Position numbers and translations under genes: made by a program | In this document: positions 24,341-33,609 of the stretch, piece by piece | How the letters are laid out: the number at the start of each line of letters is the position of its first letter | How positions within the stretch are numbered: the stretch's first letter is position 1 | The notes under the pieces: generated by a model | The model's input: the letters and a program-made list of their open reading frames with translations, nothing else | What the model was told of the DNA's origin: nothing | Database searches by the model: none | DNA from: Oscillospiraceae bacterium | Lineage (GTDB): Bacteria > Bacillota > Clostridia > Oscillospirales > Oscillospiraceae | Assembly: GCA_015067615.1 (NCBI GenBank) | Contig: SVMD01000020.1 | Coordinates: forward strand, 1-34,845 | Reading direction: 5' to 3' | Length of the DNA stretch: 34,845 nucleotides

Positions 24341-24796
24341 TTAAACTTTTCTCTGCATATCAATTGACTTAATGGTAAAGCCGCACTTCTGATAGAAGGC
24401 AACCGCCGCATCGTTCTGGGGATATACAGTCAGCTGCAAATCCGTGCAGCCGAAGGCCTTGGCCAGAACCCGAAGCTCCTGCATCATCTGGGTTCCAATG
24501 CCGTGTCCCCTTGCGTCCTCGTCAACACAGAAATCATTGATGCTCAGGACCTTTCTGGGCACAGAACAGGTTCCGTTGGTCTCCCAGATCCAGAAAGCGG
24601 TATAGCCAACGATGGTTCCGTTGAGCTTGGCAACGAAAATGGACTTCTCATTGATCAGCTCTTCCACCACTTCCTTAGGGTAGGAATATTCAGTGGTGCG
24701 GAACAGGTCAGGCCGCCAGGCAGTGTGCAGCGCGGCAACCTGATTACTCAGACGGTTGATCGCTTCCCAGTCGGAGTGGGTCGCCAGCTCCAGCAT
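24341..24796 (-). CDS. GNAT-family N-acetyltransferase
   Basis: 151 residues. The fold's motif A is clear: VDEDARGHGIGTQMMQEL (about 98-115), the acetyl-CoA pyrophosphate loop R-G-x-G-x-G variant, followed by QLTVYPQNDAAVAFYQKCGF, the usual motif B. The substrate is unknown. The ATG overlaps the tyrS stop by one base (TAATG) without its own strong site, so it is translated by coupling. It is last in the T-box operon and would be induced by tyrosine limitation; a link to amino acid or tRNA chemistry is possible but unproven. Confidence 0.87.
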   Translation of the reverse strand: MLELATHSDWEAINRLSNQVAALHTAWRPDLFRTTEYSYPKEVVEELINEKSIFVAKLNGTIVGYTAFWIWETNGTCSVPRKVLSINDFCVDEDARGHGIGTQMMQELRVLAKAFGCTDLQLTVYPQNDAAVAFYQKCGFTIKSIDMQRKV

Positions 24797-26019
24797 TAGT
24801 TAAGCACCGCCTTGTGGAAGACCTTCTTGCCCTTGCGGATCTTGACGCCCTCTTTCAGCATCTCCTCGGTGACAGCGAAGGTGGCATCGGTCATCTTCTC
24901 ATCGTTGACGAAGACGCCGCCCTGCTGGACCAGCTGACGGGCCTGCTTGTTGGAGGGTGCCAGACCGCACTTGACCATCAGGTTCAGGAAACCAATCTTG
25001 CCGTCAACCAGGTCAGCGGCTGAAACTTCAGTGGTGGGCATGTTGGCGTCGTCGCCGCCGCCGGCGAACAGGGCCTTGGCGGCAGCCTGAGCCTTGGCAG
25101 CTTCTTCCTCGCCGTGGACCAGCTTGGTCAGCTCATAGGCCAGGATCTCCTTGGCCTCGTTGATCTTGGCATCCTTCCAGGAATCCATCTCATTGATCTG
25201 CTCCAGGGGCAGGAAGGTCAGCATACGGATGCACTTCATCACGTCGGCATCCTCCACGTTCCGCCAGTACTGGTAGAAATCGTAGGGAGAGGTCTTGTTG
25301 GGATCCAGCCACACAGCGCCCTTGGCGGTCTTGCCCATCTTCTTGCCCTCGGAGTTGAGGAGCAATGTGATGGTCATGGCATGGGCATCCTTGCCCAGCT
25401 TCCGGCGGATCAGCTCGGTGCCGCCCAGCATGTTGGACCACTGGTCGTTTCCGCCGAACTGCATGTTGCAGCCGTAGTGCTGGAACAGGTAGTAGAAGTC
25501 GTAGGACTGCATGGGCATGTAGTTGAACTCCAGGAAGGACAGGCCCTTCTCCATTCTCTGCTTGAAGCACTCAGCCCGGAGCATGTTGTTAACGGAGAAG
25601 CAGCCGCCGATCTCCCGGATGAAATCGATATAGTTCAGGTTCAGCAGCCAGTCGGCATTGTTGACCATCTGGGCCTTGCCCTCGCCGAACTCGATGAACC
25701 GCTCCATCTGCTTCTTGAAGCAGTCGCAGTTGTGCTGAATGGTCTCCTGGGTCATCATGCTGCGCATATCGGTACGGCCGGAGGGGTCACCGATCATGGC
25801 GGTGCCGCCGCCGATCAGGGCGATGGGCTTATTGCCGGCCATCTGCAGGCGCTTCATCAGGCACAGAGCCATGAAGTGGCCAACATGCAGGGAGTCGGCA
25901 GTGGGGTCAAAGCCGATGTAGAAGGTGGCCTTGCCATTGTCGATCATCTCACGGATCTCTTCTTCATTGGTAACCTGGGCGATGAGGCCGCGGGCTACCA
26001 GCTCGTCATAAACTTTCAT
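24796..26019 (-). CDS. tyrS: Tyrosyl-tRNA synthetase
   Basis: 407 residues. It charges tRNA-Tyr. The class I signature HVGH follows [12 protein letters not shown], the KMSKS equivalent is KMGKT, and the C-terminal S4-like RNA-binding domain is at about 340-400 ([17 protein letters not shown]). The start is set at the second ATG (26019), 7 nt from AAGGAG; the first ATG at 26025 is too close. It is third in the T-box operon. The specifier codon UAC of the leader agrees with this gene. Confidence 0.96.
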   Translation of the reverse strand: MKVYDELVARGLIAQVTNEEEIREMIDNGKATFYIGFDPTADSLHVGHFMALCLMKRLQMAGNKPIALIGGGTAMIGDPSGRTDMRSMMTQETIQHNCDCFKKQMERFIEFGEGKAQMVNNADWLLNLNYIDFIREIGGCFSVNNMLRAECFKQRMEKGLSFLEFNYMPMQSYDFYYLFQHYGCNMQFGGNDQWSNMLGGTELIRRKLGKDAHAMTITLLLNSEGKKMGKTAKGAVWLDPNKTSPYDFYQYWRNVEDADVMKCIRMLTFLPLEQINEMDSWKDAKINEAKEILAYELTKLVHGEEEAAKAQAAAKALFAGGGDDANMPTTEVSAADLVDGKIGFLNLMVKCGLAPSNKQARQLVQQGGVFVNDEKMTDATFAVTEEMLKEGVKIRKGKKVFHKAVLN

Positions 26020-26030
26020 GTTCATTCTCC

Positions 26031-26651
26031 TTAAATCTTATAATTCAAAACCAGAATCTGTTTTTCGGTTTCGGGGGTCAGGGTAAATTGGTTATCAGCA
26101 TAGCTGACCTGGGGATAGAGCTTGACGAAATCATCGATATGGCCGATGTTCTTCAGGCCCTTGTCATCGGTGCGGTAGTGCATGGGGATGGCTACCCGGG
26201 GAGAAACGGCACGAATGATCTGCCAGGCGGTCTGGGTGCCGATGGTATAGAAGCCGCCCACCGGGATCATCAGGCAGTCGATACCTTTGAGCGCTTCCAT
26301 CAATTCCTCGTTGGGGAAGTAGCCGATATCGCCCAGATGGGCAATGCGCAGGCCGCCAAAATCAAAGATCCGGACAGTGTTCATGCCCCGTAAGGTTCCG
26401 TCCCGGTCATCGTGGGCAGTCACAAACTCCTGAACCGTATAGGGCGCTTCCCTGCCGGAGTTCACAAGCTTCACAGCGTCGGTATAGCTGTGGTCCCCGT
26501 GACCATGGCTGCAATAGACCGCCTCCGCTTCCAGGTGTAATTCCGGGTGACCGGGGATCATACCGGGAGCATAGGGATCCAGAACGGTCCGGTAGCCGTC
26601 ACACGCCAGCATGAAGCAGGCGTGGCCGCAGGTGGTGATCTTCACTTCCAT
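26031..26651 (-). CDS. Metallo-beta-lactamase-fold hydrolase (UlaG-like)
   Basis: 206 residues from the ATG at 26651 (AAAGGAG, correct spacing; a GTG further up has no site). The metal motif H49-x-H51-x-D53-H54 ([10 protein letters not shown]) is followed by HLGDIGY and [11 protein letters not shown], which supply the later histidine and aspartate ligands. The [11 protein letters not shown] start is typical of UlaG/YtnP-like, RomA-related hydrolases. The substrate is unknown. It lies 1 nt downstream of the peptidase stop and 11 nt upstream of tyrS, and is thus in the T-box operon. Confidence 0.9.
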   Translation of the reverse strand: MEVKITTCGHACFMLACDGYRTVLDPYAPGMIPGHPELHLEAEAVYCSHGHGDHSYTDAVKLVNSGREAPYTVQEFVTAHDDRDGTLRGMNTVRIFDFGGLRIAHLGDIGYFPNEELMEALKGIDCLMIPVGGFYTIGTQTAWQIIRAVSPRVAIPMHYRTDDKGLKNIGHIDDFVKLYPQVSYADNQFTLTPETEKQILVLNYKI

Positions 26652-26652
26652 A

Positions 26653-27585
26653 TCAATTCTCCTTTCCACAGATCAGGGTGATCAGGGCGGCGCGCAGCAG
26701 ATTCACATTGGTTTCATCCAGATAAATATCCTTTTTCGTGTGGATCCTGTCCACATAATAGCCGATGCCCTTCTTCCTATGAAATGCGGCAATGCCGAAG
26801 CCCAAAGGGAAATTCAGCTGATCGGAGGGATATGTATAGAAGCCCTTGCATTTCAGCTGGATATGCTTCTTTCCAAACCAACCGCCCAGACGATGAATAT
26901 CAGACAACAGCTTCGGATTCTTCTTTGCTTTTTTCGTAGGGAAGAAAATGATATGATCGCCGTCGCCCACGCAGTCAAGATTCAGCACGACCTGATTCTC
27001 TGTCTCGGCCTTATGGACCTTGCGGTATGCGGCAGAACCAATCAGCCCGGCCTCTTCCAAATCGAACAGAACGAAGCAGACCTTGCTACGCTGATTATGC
27101 TGAATGGTTCTGGCTATTTCCAGGACCGTAATGACGCCGGAAGAATTGTCGTTGACATTACTCTTGTTGGCAGGCCCCAGCAGCATAAGCAGCAGGATAC
27201 CGAAATACAGCACATAGGCCACAAGCATAGCCAGCGGTTTCATATGCGTTGCAAACCAGACAAGAACTCCCAGGACCACAGAAACCAGCAGCAGTCCGCC
27301 GATCAGGAGAACCTGCCACAGAACAAAGGTCAGCAGATTGCAGGGTGTCAGAATGTTGGGCAATCCGATGCTGGCCGGGGTGTCATAATGCGCTGTCACC
27401 AAATATTTGGCGGTTTTGGGGTCACCGATCACGATATTCTGAGACCCAAAGCTGCCTTTTTCCAGATGGCTGTCATATCCCAGTTCCTTCACATAGGCCA
27501 ATATGTCTTCCCGGAAGGCATGCTTCTGCTCCTTTGTTTTCCGAATGGGATGCAGTTTCAGGATATCTACAGGTTCATTCATCAT
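26653..27585 (-). CDS. M28-family zinc peptidase with two membrane helices
   Basis: 310 residues from the ATG at 27585 (AAAGGAG, 8 nt). Zinc ligands and catalytic residues of the M28 family are all present: H66 and D68 (AHYDTP), D146 (NDNSSG), E177-E178 (DLEEAG), D204 and H282 (DRIHTKKD). The two hydrophobic helices at about 82-112 and 117-137 are inserted between the first and second ligand, so the enzyme is probably membrane-tethered. Aminopeptidase activity is the family expectation. It is the first gene after the tyrosine T-box, so it would be made when charged tRNA-Tyr is scarce, perhaps to release amino acids from peptides. Confidence 0.87.
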   Translation of the reverse strand: MMNEPVDILKLHPIRKTKEQKHAFREDILAYVKELGYDSHLEKGSFGSQNIVIGDPKTAKYLVTAHYDTPASIGLPNILTPCNLLTFVLWQVLLIGGLLLVSVVLGVLVWFATHMKPLAMLVAYVLYFGILLLMLLGPANKSNVNDNSSGVITVLEIARTIQHNQRSKVCFVLFDLEEAGLIGSAAYRKVHKAETENQVVLNLDCVGDGDHIIFFPTKKAKKNPKLLSDIHRLGGWFGKKHIQLKCKGFYTYPSDQLNFPLGFGIAAFHRKKGIGYYVDRIHTKKDIYLDETNVNLLRAALITLICGKEN

Positions 27586-27605
27586 AGTCTGCACTCCTTT
27601 CTCTG

Positions 27606-27643
27606 TAATAAAGAAGCCCTCTATCCCCGAAGGGACAGAGGGC
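27606..27643 (-). terminator. Conditional terminator of the T-box leader
   Basis: GCCCTCTG-TCCC-TTCG-GGGA-TAGAGGGC (27616-27643, minus strand) is followed by TTCTTTATTA. It competes with the antiterminator that contains the T-box sequence. Confidence 0.9.
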
Positions 27644-27874
27644 GTAAAAACGCGGTACCACCTCATGTTCGGCATAACCTCACGGCCATGCCCTCGCAGT
27701 GTCCAACAACACTTCCCGCTGTTTCGGGCGGTCCCCGTCCCCTCCTACTGTCATTTCAAAAGGGCCACTCCGGGAGGTATTTGGGCGGCTTTTCCCACTG
27801 CCTTGCACCAACCGGCAGCTCTCTGGCGGAAAAGGAAACGCTTACTTGTTCCCATCAACGTGTTATATGAAGTT
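27606..27874 (-). ncRNA. Tyrosine-specific T-box riboswitch
   Basis: A leader of about 270 nt between the promoter and the M28 peptidase gene. The T-box sequence TGGTACCGCG is at 27651-27660, followed by a competing terminator. Distal Stem I elements are present (CCAGAGAGCTG, then CGGTTGGTGCAAGGCAG). On the 3' side of Stem I, CAAATACCTCCC places a UAC tyrosine codon at 27777-27779 as the specifier. Uncharged tRNA-Tyr would pair with this codon and with the T-box bulge, stabilise the antiterminator and allow transcription of peptidase, hydrolase, tyrS and GNAT. The identity of the element is certain by motif; the specifier assignment fits tyrS downstream. Confidence 0.95.
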
Positions 27875-27880
27875 GTGGTA

Positions 27881-27909
27881 ATCCTAACAAATAAGTTGTA
27901 ATTTGTCAA
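27881..27909 (-). promoter_or_regulatory. Sigma-A promoter of the T-box operon
   Basis: -35 TTGACA (27904-27909), a 17-bp spacer and -10 TAGGAT (27881-27886) on the minus strand. It starts 15 bp after the recN stop, with no terminator between them. Confidence 0.85.
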
Positions 27910-27924
27910 GTTTTTATTCGTAAA

Positions 27925-29574
27925 TTAAACTCTGAGCATCTCTTCCGCGCTCTTGAGGGTGGTCTCGGTGATATTGGTGCCGCCGATGATTCTGGCAAGC
28001 TCCTTCTTTCTGCCCTCGATATCCAGGGGGGTGACGGTGGTATAGGTTCTTCCGTCACGCTCGGCCTTGGCGATGAGCAGATGGGTATTGGCCAGGGCTG
28101 CCAGCTGGGGCAGATGGGTCACGCAGAGGACCTGCTTGTGGGCAGCCACGCTTCTGAGCTTCTCAGCCACCTTCTGGGCGGCCCGGCCGGACACACCGGT
28201 ATCCACCTCGTCAAAGATCAGGGTGTTCACCTGGTCCCGCTCGGCAAGAACGTTCTTCATGGCCAGCATAATTCTGGCCAGCTCACCGCCGGAGGCCACC
28301 TTGCTCATGGGCTTCAGGGCTTCGCCTGCGTTGGCGGACATATAGAAGGCCACGGAATCGGCGCCGTTATTGGTCAGCTCAATTTCCGTAAACTCACAGG
28401 AAAACTGGACTCTCGGCATATCCAGCTGAGAAAGCTCCGTGAGGATCCGCTGAGACATGGAAACAGCAGTCTGCTTCCGATTCTCCCGGAGGGCGAAAGC
28501 CGCCTCCCAGGCAGTCTTTTCCGCCTTATGAAGCTTCTTTTTCAGACGCTCCAGGTGATCATCGGCGAATTCGATCTCATCCAGTTCCTTTTTGGCCTTG
28601 TCCAGATATTCCAGGATGTCGGCACAGGTGACGCCGTATTTCCGTCGCAGCTTGTGTATCACATCCAGCCGGGATTCGATCTCCTCCAGCTCGTCGGCGG
28701 AGTAGGCCAGATCGTCCCGGGCGTCCCGAACCTCTTCCGCCAGATCCTGAACCTGGTACATGAGGTCCGCTACCCGCTGGTGCAGGTCAGAAATATTGTC
28801 GCTGAACCGGGAAATCCGGGCCAGGGCCCGCTCGGCGGTGGCCAGCATGGCAGCGGCGCCGTCGGCATCGTCGGAGCCGTAGAGATTTTCCACTGCGTCA
28901 TTCATGCCGTCTGCAATTTTTTCGGAGTTTTGCAGGAGCTTTCGCCGTTCCTCCAAGTCCTCATCCTCGCCGGGGTGCAGGTCAGCCTTCTCGATTTCCT
29001 TGATCTGATATTTGAGGGTCTCCATCCGGCGGAGCTTCTCGCCCTCGTCCATGGTCATGCGGTCGATCTCCCGGCGGAGCTTGGCCACTGCTTCATATTT
29101 TTCGGCATATTCTGCCCGCAGTCCTTCGTTATCCGCAAAGGCATCCAGAAATTGCAGGTGGTTCGCCTCGTCAAAGAGGGTGGCAGAATCGTGCTGGCCG
29201 TGAATATTGATCAGCTGGGTGCCCAATTTTCGCAGAATGGACACACTGACTAAGGCGCCATTGACCCGGCACACGTTCTTGCCGTCCAGGTAGACCTCCC
29301 GCTGGATCACCATCTCCGGATCGTATTCCACGCCGTTGTCCTCAAACCAGGAAAGCTGGGGCACGTCGGTGAACACAGCCCGGACAGAGGCTTTTGTGGT
29401 GCCGGTACGGATCATGTCCCGGTAGGCGCGCTCGCCCAATATGGCAGAAATGGCGTCAATGATGATGGATTTACCGGCACCGGTCTCACCGGTGAGGACA
29501 TTGAAGCCCCGGTCAAAGGAGATGTCCGACCGTTCAATGACCGCGATATTTTCAATATGCAGAAGACTCAGCAT
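27925..29574 (-). CDS. recN: DNA repair protein RecN
   Basis: 549 residues, an SMC-like ATPase recruited to double-strand breaks. Walker A GETGAGKS is at 29-36. A long coiled coil fills about 150-370 (many Glu/Lys heptads such as EEVRDARDDLAYSADELEEI). The C-terminal head has the signature ASGGELARIMLAMK and the Walker B strand LIFDEVDTGVSGR. It is the last gene of the dxs-tlyA-nadK-argR-recN string, 22 nt after argR. Confidence 0.96.
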   Translation of the reverse strand: MLSLLHIENIAVIERSDISFDRGFNVLTGETGAGKSIIIDAISAILGERAYRDMIRTGTTKASVRAVFTDVPQLSWFEDNGVEYDPEMVIQREVYLDGKNVCRVNGALVSVSILRKLGTQLINIHGQHDSATLFDEANHLQFLDAFADNEGLRAEYAEKYEAVAKLRREIDRMTMDEGEKLRRMETLKYQIKEIEKADLHPGEDEDLEERRKLLQNSEKIADGMNDAVENLYGSDDADGAAAMLATAERALARISRFSDNISDLHQRVADLMYQVQDLAEEVRDARDDLAYSADELEEIESRLDVIHKLRRKYGVTCADILEYLDKAKKELDEIEFADDHLERLKKKLHKAEKTAWEAAFALRENRKQTAVSMSQRILTELSQLDMPRVQFSCEFTEIELTNNGADSVAFYMSANAGEALKPMSKVASGGELARIMLAMKNVLAERDQVNTLIFDEVDTGVSGRAAQKVAEKLRSVAAHKQVLCVTHLPQLAALANTHLLIAKAERDGRTYTTVTPLDIEGRKKELARIIGGTNITETTLKSAEEMLRV

Positions 29575-29596
29575 GACCCTCTCCCCTTTCCGCCGA

Positions 29597-30049
29597 TCAG
29601 TTCATCAGGCTCTTGATCTCGCCGCAGAAGGCGGCGGCTGCGTTGGTATCCCGCATGACCACCATAACGGTATCGTCACCGGCCAGGGTGCCCAGGATCA
29701 CACTCATTTTCATGGCGTCCAGGGCAGAAGCAGCCGCAGCCGCAAGACCCGGCAGGGTATGGATCACGATGATGTTCATGGCGTAGTCAAAGCCGGTAAC
29801 GCACTCCCGGAAGATGGAATTTAAGCGGGTGGAGAAGGTGCCGGAAAGCTCCCGGGTCACGGTGGTATAGCGGTAGGTACCGAAGGAAGTCAGTTCCTTG
29901 ACGATCCGCAGCTCCTTGATATCCCGGGAAATGGTGGCCTGGGTGCTGTTGAAGCCGGCCTCCTGGAGAGCCTGAAGCAGCTGCTCCTGGGTCTCCACGT
30001 TGGTGTTGGATATGATTTCAATAATTTTTGCCTGTCTCTGAGATTTCAC
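29597..30049 (-). CDS. argR: Arginine repressor ArgR
   Basis: 150 residues. The N-terminal winged helix carries the SxxTxSRD motif (NSTQATISRDIKEL), and the C-terminal hexamerisation/arginine-binding domain has GTLAGDDTVMVV with the paired aspartates that bind arginine. It represses arginine synthesis and activates catabolism in response to arginine. The start is GTG at 30049 with GGGAGGG at 7 nt. It stands between nadK and recN, its usual place in Firmicutes. Confidence 0.96.
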   Translation of the reverse strand: MKSQRQAKIIEIISNTNVETQEQLLQALQEAGFNSTQATISRDIKELRIVKELTSFGTYRYTTVTRELSGTFSTRLNSIFRECVTGFDYAMNIIVIHTLPGLAAAAASALDAMKMSVILGTLAGDDTVMVVMRDTNAAAAFCGEIKSLMN

Positions 30050-30063
30050 TGCCGTACCCTCCC

Positions 30064-30927
30064 TCAGTTGATTTTAAACTTGGAATTGACCACATCGAAG
30101 AAGCTACGGTCTTTCAGGCGGATCAATTTGGTTTCCAGATTGGATTTCTTTACCGTGGTAATATCCCCCATATTCAGCCGCACTGACTTGCCGCCGTCCA
30201 CGCTTAAGTAAGCGTTGCGCCGGGCATTGCGGATGATCTCGGTGGTGATGACACGCTTGTCGGAGGCCACAATGCTCCGGGTGCCCACATCGTGGGAGCA
30301 GATGGGGGTGATGATGATATTCTTTGCCTCAGGCTCCACAATGGGGCCGCCGGCGGAGATATTGTAGGCGGTGGAGCCGGTGGGGGTGGCGATGATTACG
30401 CCGTCGCCGCTGCACTCCATGGCCTGTACCTTGTCACAATGGACGGACAGATGGACGATCCGGGCCACAGCTCCCTTGGTGATCACCACATCGTTTAAGC
30501 AGATATCATGGAAAATGATATCCCGGTCCCGCTGGACAGTCACATCCAGCATCATCCGGCGGTCCAGGGTAAATTCCCCGGTGACCAGCTGAGAGAGCTT
30601 GTCCAGTTCGGTGCTTTCCAGCTCCGCCATAAAGCCCATGGTGCCGATATTGACGCCAAGAATGGGCAGATTCCGGCGGGTAGCGGTCTTTGCCATGTGC
30701 AGAATGGTGCCGTCGCCGCCGAAGCAGATGACGCCGTCGGCGTTATTCAGTTCCCGGTCCAGCCGGGAAAACCGCAGATCCCGGGGCAGCTCGTAGCTCC
30801 GGTCCACCTCAAAGGGCAGGCAGAGCTTCACATTGGCACCGGCGGCTCTCAGCACATCGGCAGCGTCCCGAACCGTCTGAAAATTCTTATCCCGGTAGGG
30901 ATTCGGTGTTAAAATGATATTTTTCAC
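30064..30927 (-). CDS. nadK: NAD kinase
   Basis: 287 residues. It phosphorylates NAD to NADP using ATP. The GGDGT motif is at 70-74 (CFGGDGTILHMAK), and the second conserved segment is TPTGSTAYNISAGGPIVEP. The start is GTG at 30927, with AAGGAGG upstream. Gaps of 14 nt to tlyA and to argR place it inside the isoprenoid/repair string. Confidence 0.95.
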   Translation of the reverse strand: MKNIILTPNPYRDKNFQTVRDAADVLRAAGANVKLCLPFEVDRSYELPRDLRFSRLDRELNNADGVICFGGDGTILHMAKTATRRNLPILGVNIGTMGFMAELESTELDKLSQLVTGEFTLDRRMMLDVTVQRDRDIIFHDICLNDVVITKGAVARIVHLSVHCDKVQAMECSGDGVIIATPTGSTAYNISAGGPIVEPEAKNIIITPICSHDVGTRSIVASDKRVITTEIIRNARRNAYLSVDGGKSVRLNMGDITTVKKSNLETKLIRLKDRSFFDVVNSKFKIN

Positions 30928-30941
30928 TTGTGAATCCCTCC

Positions 30942-31742
30942 TTAGTTTAAAGTCTTATGGGCATCTGCCACCACCTGAGCGGTATCGGGACGGATGCCCT
31001 CCACGTCGTCCAGGGACAGATGACCCAAAAATTCGATATTGCCCTCGGGGCCCTTCACAGGGCTGAAAGTCAGGCCCAGGATCCTGAATCCGAGGCCGTC
31101 CACCAGGGAGACGAAATTATCCAGCACCATCTGGTGGATCTTGGGATCCCGGACAACACCCTTCTTGCCCACGTTCTCCTTACCGGCCTCAAACTGGGGC
31201 TTGATCAGGCAGAGCACCTGGCCGGTAGGCTTGAGCAAGGTCTTGATGGTGGGCAGAACGATCTCCAGACCGATGAAGCTCACATCGATAACGGACAGGT
31301 CCAGGGGCTCACCCAGGTCCTCAGGGGTCACATAGCGGATATTGGTCCGCTCCATGACCACAACCCGCTCATCGGAGCGGATCTTCCAGTCCAGCTGACC
31401 GTAGCCCACATCGATGGCAAAGACCTTTCTGGCACCCTGCTGCAGCAGGCAGTCGGTAAAGCCGCCGGTGGAGGCGCCGGAGTCGCTGCACACGAAGCCG
31501 TTAACATCCACACCGAAGTCCCGCAGGGCCTTTTCCAGCTTCAGGCCGCCCCGGCTCACGTAGGGGCAGACTGCGCCCCGGACTTCGATTTCCACAGTCT
31601 CTTCAAAGGAGGTTCCTGCCTTGTCCGCCTTCTGGCCGTTGACATAGACATTGCCGCTCATAATGATGGCCTGGGCCTTGGACCGGGTATCGGCGTACAT
31701 CCGTTCCACCAGCAGCACATCCAGCCTCTTTTTAATTTTCAT
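30942..31742 (-). CDS. tlyA: TlyA-family rRNA (cytidine-2'-O)-methyltransferase
   Basis: 266 residues from the ATG at 31742 (AGGAGGTG ahead; a longer frame upstream is inside dxs). An N-terminal S4 RNA-binding domain (KKRLDVLLVERMYADTRSKA, about 3-60) is followed by an FtsJ/RrmJ-like methyltransferase domain with SAM motif DSGASTGGFTDCLLQQGA. TlyA methylates cytidines in 16S and 23S rRNA in mycobacteria; Firmicute members (YqxC) are less studied and some are called haemolysins. It overlaps the dxs end by 11 nt. Confidence 0.92.
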   Translation of the reverse strand: MKIKKRLDVLLVERMYADTRSKAQAIIMSGNVYVNGQKADKAGTSFEETVEIEVRGAVCPYVSRGGLKLEKALRDFGVDVNGFVCSDSGASTGGFTDCLLQQGARKVFAIDVGYGQLDWKIRSDERVVVMERTNIRYVTPEDLGEPLDLSVIDVSFIGLEIVLPTIKTLLKPTGQVLCLIKPQFEAGKENVGKKGVVRDPKIHQMVLDNFVSLVDGLGFRILGLTFSPVKGPEGNIEFLGHLSLDDVEGIRPDTAQVVADAHKTLN

Positions 31743-33591
31743 TTCTGAGCACCTCCTGTATATATTCCGCGATGGACTTGCCGTCCACACCGCAGTGCTC
31801 ATAAAGTTTATTTACAGAACCATGGGGCACAAAGTTTTTGCCCAGGTCCCGGGAATGCACGATCAGCTCAGGGGCAGCTTCTCCCAGCTGCAGGGCCAGG
31901 TCTCCCGCAATTCCGGTGCCGCCGCTTACCTCTTCCAGCACGATCAGATGCTTACCGCAGCAGGCGCTCCGGATTTCCGCAACAGGCAGATCGGACAAAT
32001 TCATAATCCGCAGGACGGTTGCCTGAATACCCTGATTCGCCAGCCGGTCTGCCGCATCCAGGGCATTGTCAAGCATGGTGCCATAGGTCAGAATGGTCAC
32101 ATCCTTACCCTGACGATGGCAGACCAGGTTGGTATTGCCGTCCCAGGCGCTTTCCCTGTAGGAGCGGTCGCCGCCCCGGGGATAGCGTACTGCTACGGAG
32201 CCGTCATAACGTTCCACAGCCCAGGTAAGCATCTGCCTCTGCTCCTCCATACTGCCGGGAGCCAGAATCAGAAGTCCCGGGATCTGACGCAGGAAGCCCA
32301 CGTCAAAGACACCGTGATGGGTGGCGCCGTCCTCGCCCACCAGACCTGCCCGGTCGATGGCAAAGACCACATGCAGCTTCATCAGGGCAATGTCCTGCAT
32401 GATCTGATCGTAGCTGCGCTGAAGGAAGGTGGAATAGAGGGCCACCACAGGGACCATCCCCTGTTTCGCCAGGCCGCCGGCCATAGAGACCGCATGCTCT
32501 TCCGCAATACCCACGTCAAACAGCCGGTTGGGGAATTTTTTCTTGAATTCCAGCAGTCCTGTTCCGCCTGGCATGGCTGCGGTAATGGCGCATACCCGCT
32601 TATCCTTTTCTGCCAGGGATACCATGGTCTGGCCAAAGCTGTCGGAGAAGGTGGGAACGGATGCAGAAAGATTCTTGCCGGTAATGGGATCAAATTTTCC
32701 GATGCCATGGAACCGGGAGGGCTCCTGCTCCGCAGGTGCGTAGCCCATTCCCTTCTGGGTAAACACATGGACCACCACCGGGCAGCGCATATCCCGGGCG
32801 ATTTTCAGAATATCAATGAGGGCGGAAAGGTCGTGGCCATCCACAGGACCCAGGTATGCAAGGCCCATATTTTCAAAAATCGTGGTGCTGAGGACAGCTC
32901 GCTTGACCCTGTCCTTCAGATTTTTGGTGAACCGATAGACAGCCTTGCCGCCGGGCAGCTTGTTCATCAGGCTCCGGTACCGCCGCTTCAGGCCATGGTA
33001 ACGGACCGTGGTGCGCATCCGGGACAGGTGCTTAGCCACGCCGCCCACGTTCTTATCGATGGACATCTCATTGTCATTGAAAATAATCACCATGGGCTCG
33101 CCGCTGTCAGCGGCGTCATTCAGGCCCTCAAAGACCATGCCGCCGGTGGCAGCGCCGTCACCCAGCAGGGCGATCACGTCATAGTTCTCCTTCAGCAGGG
33201 TTCTGGCCCGGGCCATACCCAGGGCAATGGATACGGAGCTGGAGGCGTGACCGGCCACAAAGGCATCGGTATCGCTCTCATAGGGCTTGGGGAAGCCGGA
33301 GATGCCGCCGTACTGCCGCAGACGTGCAAAATCCGCCTGGCGTCCGGTCAGCAGCTTATGCACATAAGACTGATGGCCCACATCAAAAACCAGGCGGTCA
33401 CGCATTGTATTGAAGACGGTTTCAATGGCAACAGTCAGCTCCACCACGCCCAGATTGGACGCCAGATGTCCGCCGGTCTGTGCCACAGAAGAAACCAGAT
33501 ATTCCCGAATTTCATCGCAGAGGACCTTGCGGTCCCCATTAGTTAACACAGCGAGATCTTCGTGACCGTGAATGTTTTCCATAATGCTCAC
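31732..33591 (-). CDS. dxs: 1-Deoxy-D-xylulose-5-phosphate synthase
   Basis: 619 residues, thiamine-diphosphate dependent; it condenses pyruvate and glyceraldehyde-3-phosphate in the first step of the MEP isoprenoid pathway. The ThDP motif GDGAATGG is at 144-151, with the paired N of the motif in FNDNEMSIDKNVGG. H42 (TGGHLASNLG) and the glutamate in GIAEEHAVSMAGG are the catalytic residues of the family. The start may be GTG (33591) or ATG (33582); neither has a strong site, so translation may be coupled to or limited by the upstream membrane gene, 18 nt away. Confidence 0.96.
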   Translation of the reverse strand: MSIMENIHGHEDLAVLTNGDRKVLCDEIREYLVSSVAQTGGHLASNLGVVELTVAIETVFNTMRDRLVFDVGHQSYVHKLLTGRQADFARLRQYGGISGFPKPYESDTDAFVAGHASSSVSIALGMARARTLLKENYDVIALLGDGAATGGMVFEGLNDAADSGEPMVIIFNDNEMSIDKNVGGVAKHLSRMRTTVRYHGLKRRYRSLMNKLPGGKAVYRFTKNLKDRVKRAVLSTTIFENMGLAYLGPVDGHDLSALIDILKIARDMRCPVVVHVFTQKGMGYAPAEQEPSRFHGIGKFDPITGKNLSASVPTFSDSFGQTMVSLAEKDKRVCAITAAMPGGTGLLEFKKKFPNRLFDVGIAEEHAVSMAGGLAKQGMVPVVALYSTFLQRSYDQIMQDIALMKLHVVFAIDRAGLVGEDGATHHGVFDVGFLRQIPGLLILAPGSMEEQRQMLTWAVERYDGSVAVRYPRGGDRSYRESAWDGNTNLVCHRQGKDVTILTYGTMLDNALDAADRLANQGIQATVLRIMNLSDLPVAEIRSACCGKHLIVLEEVSGGTGIAGDLALQLGEAAPELIVHSRDLGKNFVPHGSVNKLYEHCGVDGKSIAEYIQEVLRNEN

Positions 33592-33609
33592 AAGTCAACA
33601 CAACCTAAC

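Noticed and set aside
31651..33546. A 631-codon open frame opposite dxs
   Set aside because: It is antisense of dxs and has no recognisable domain or start signal.
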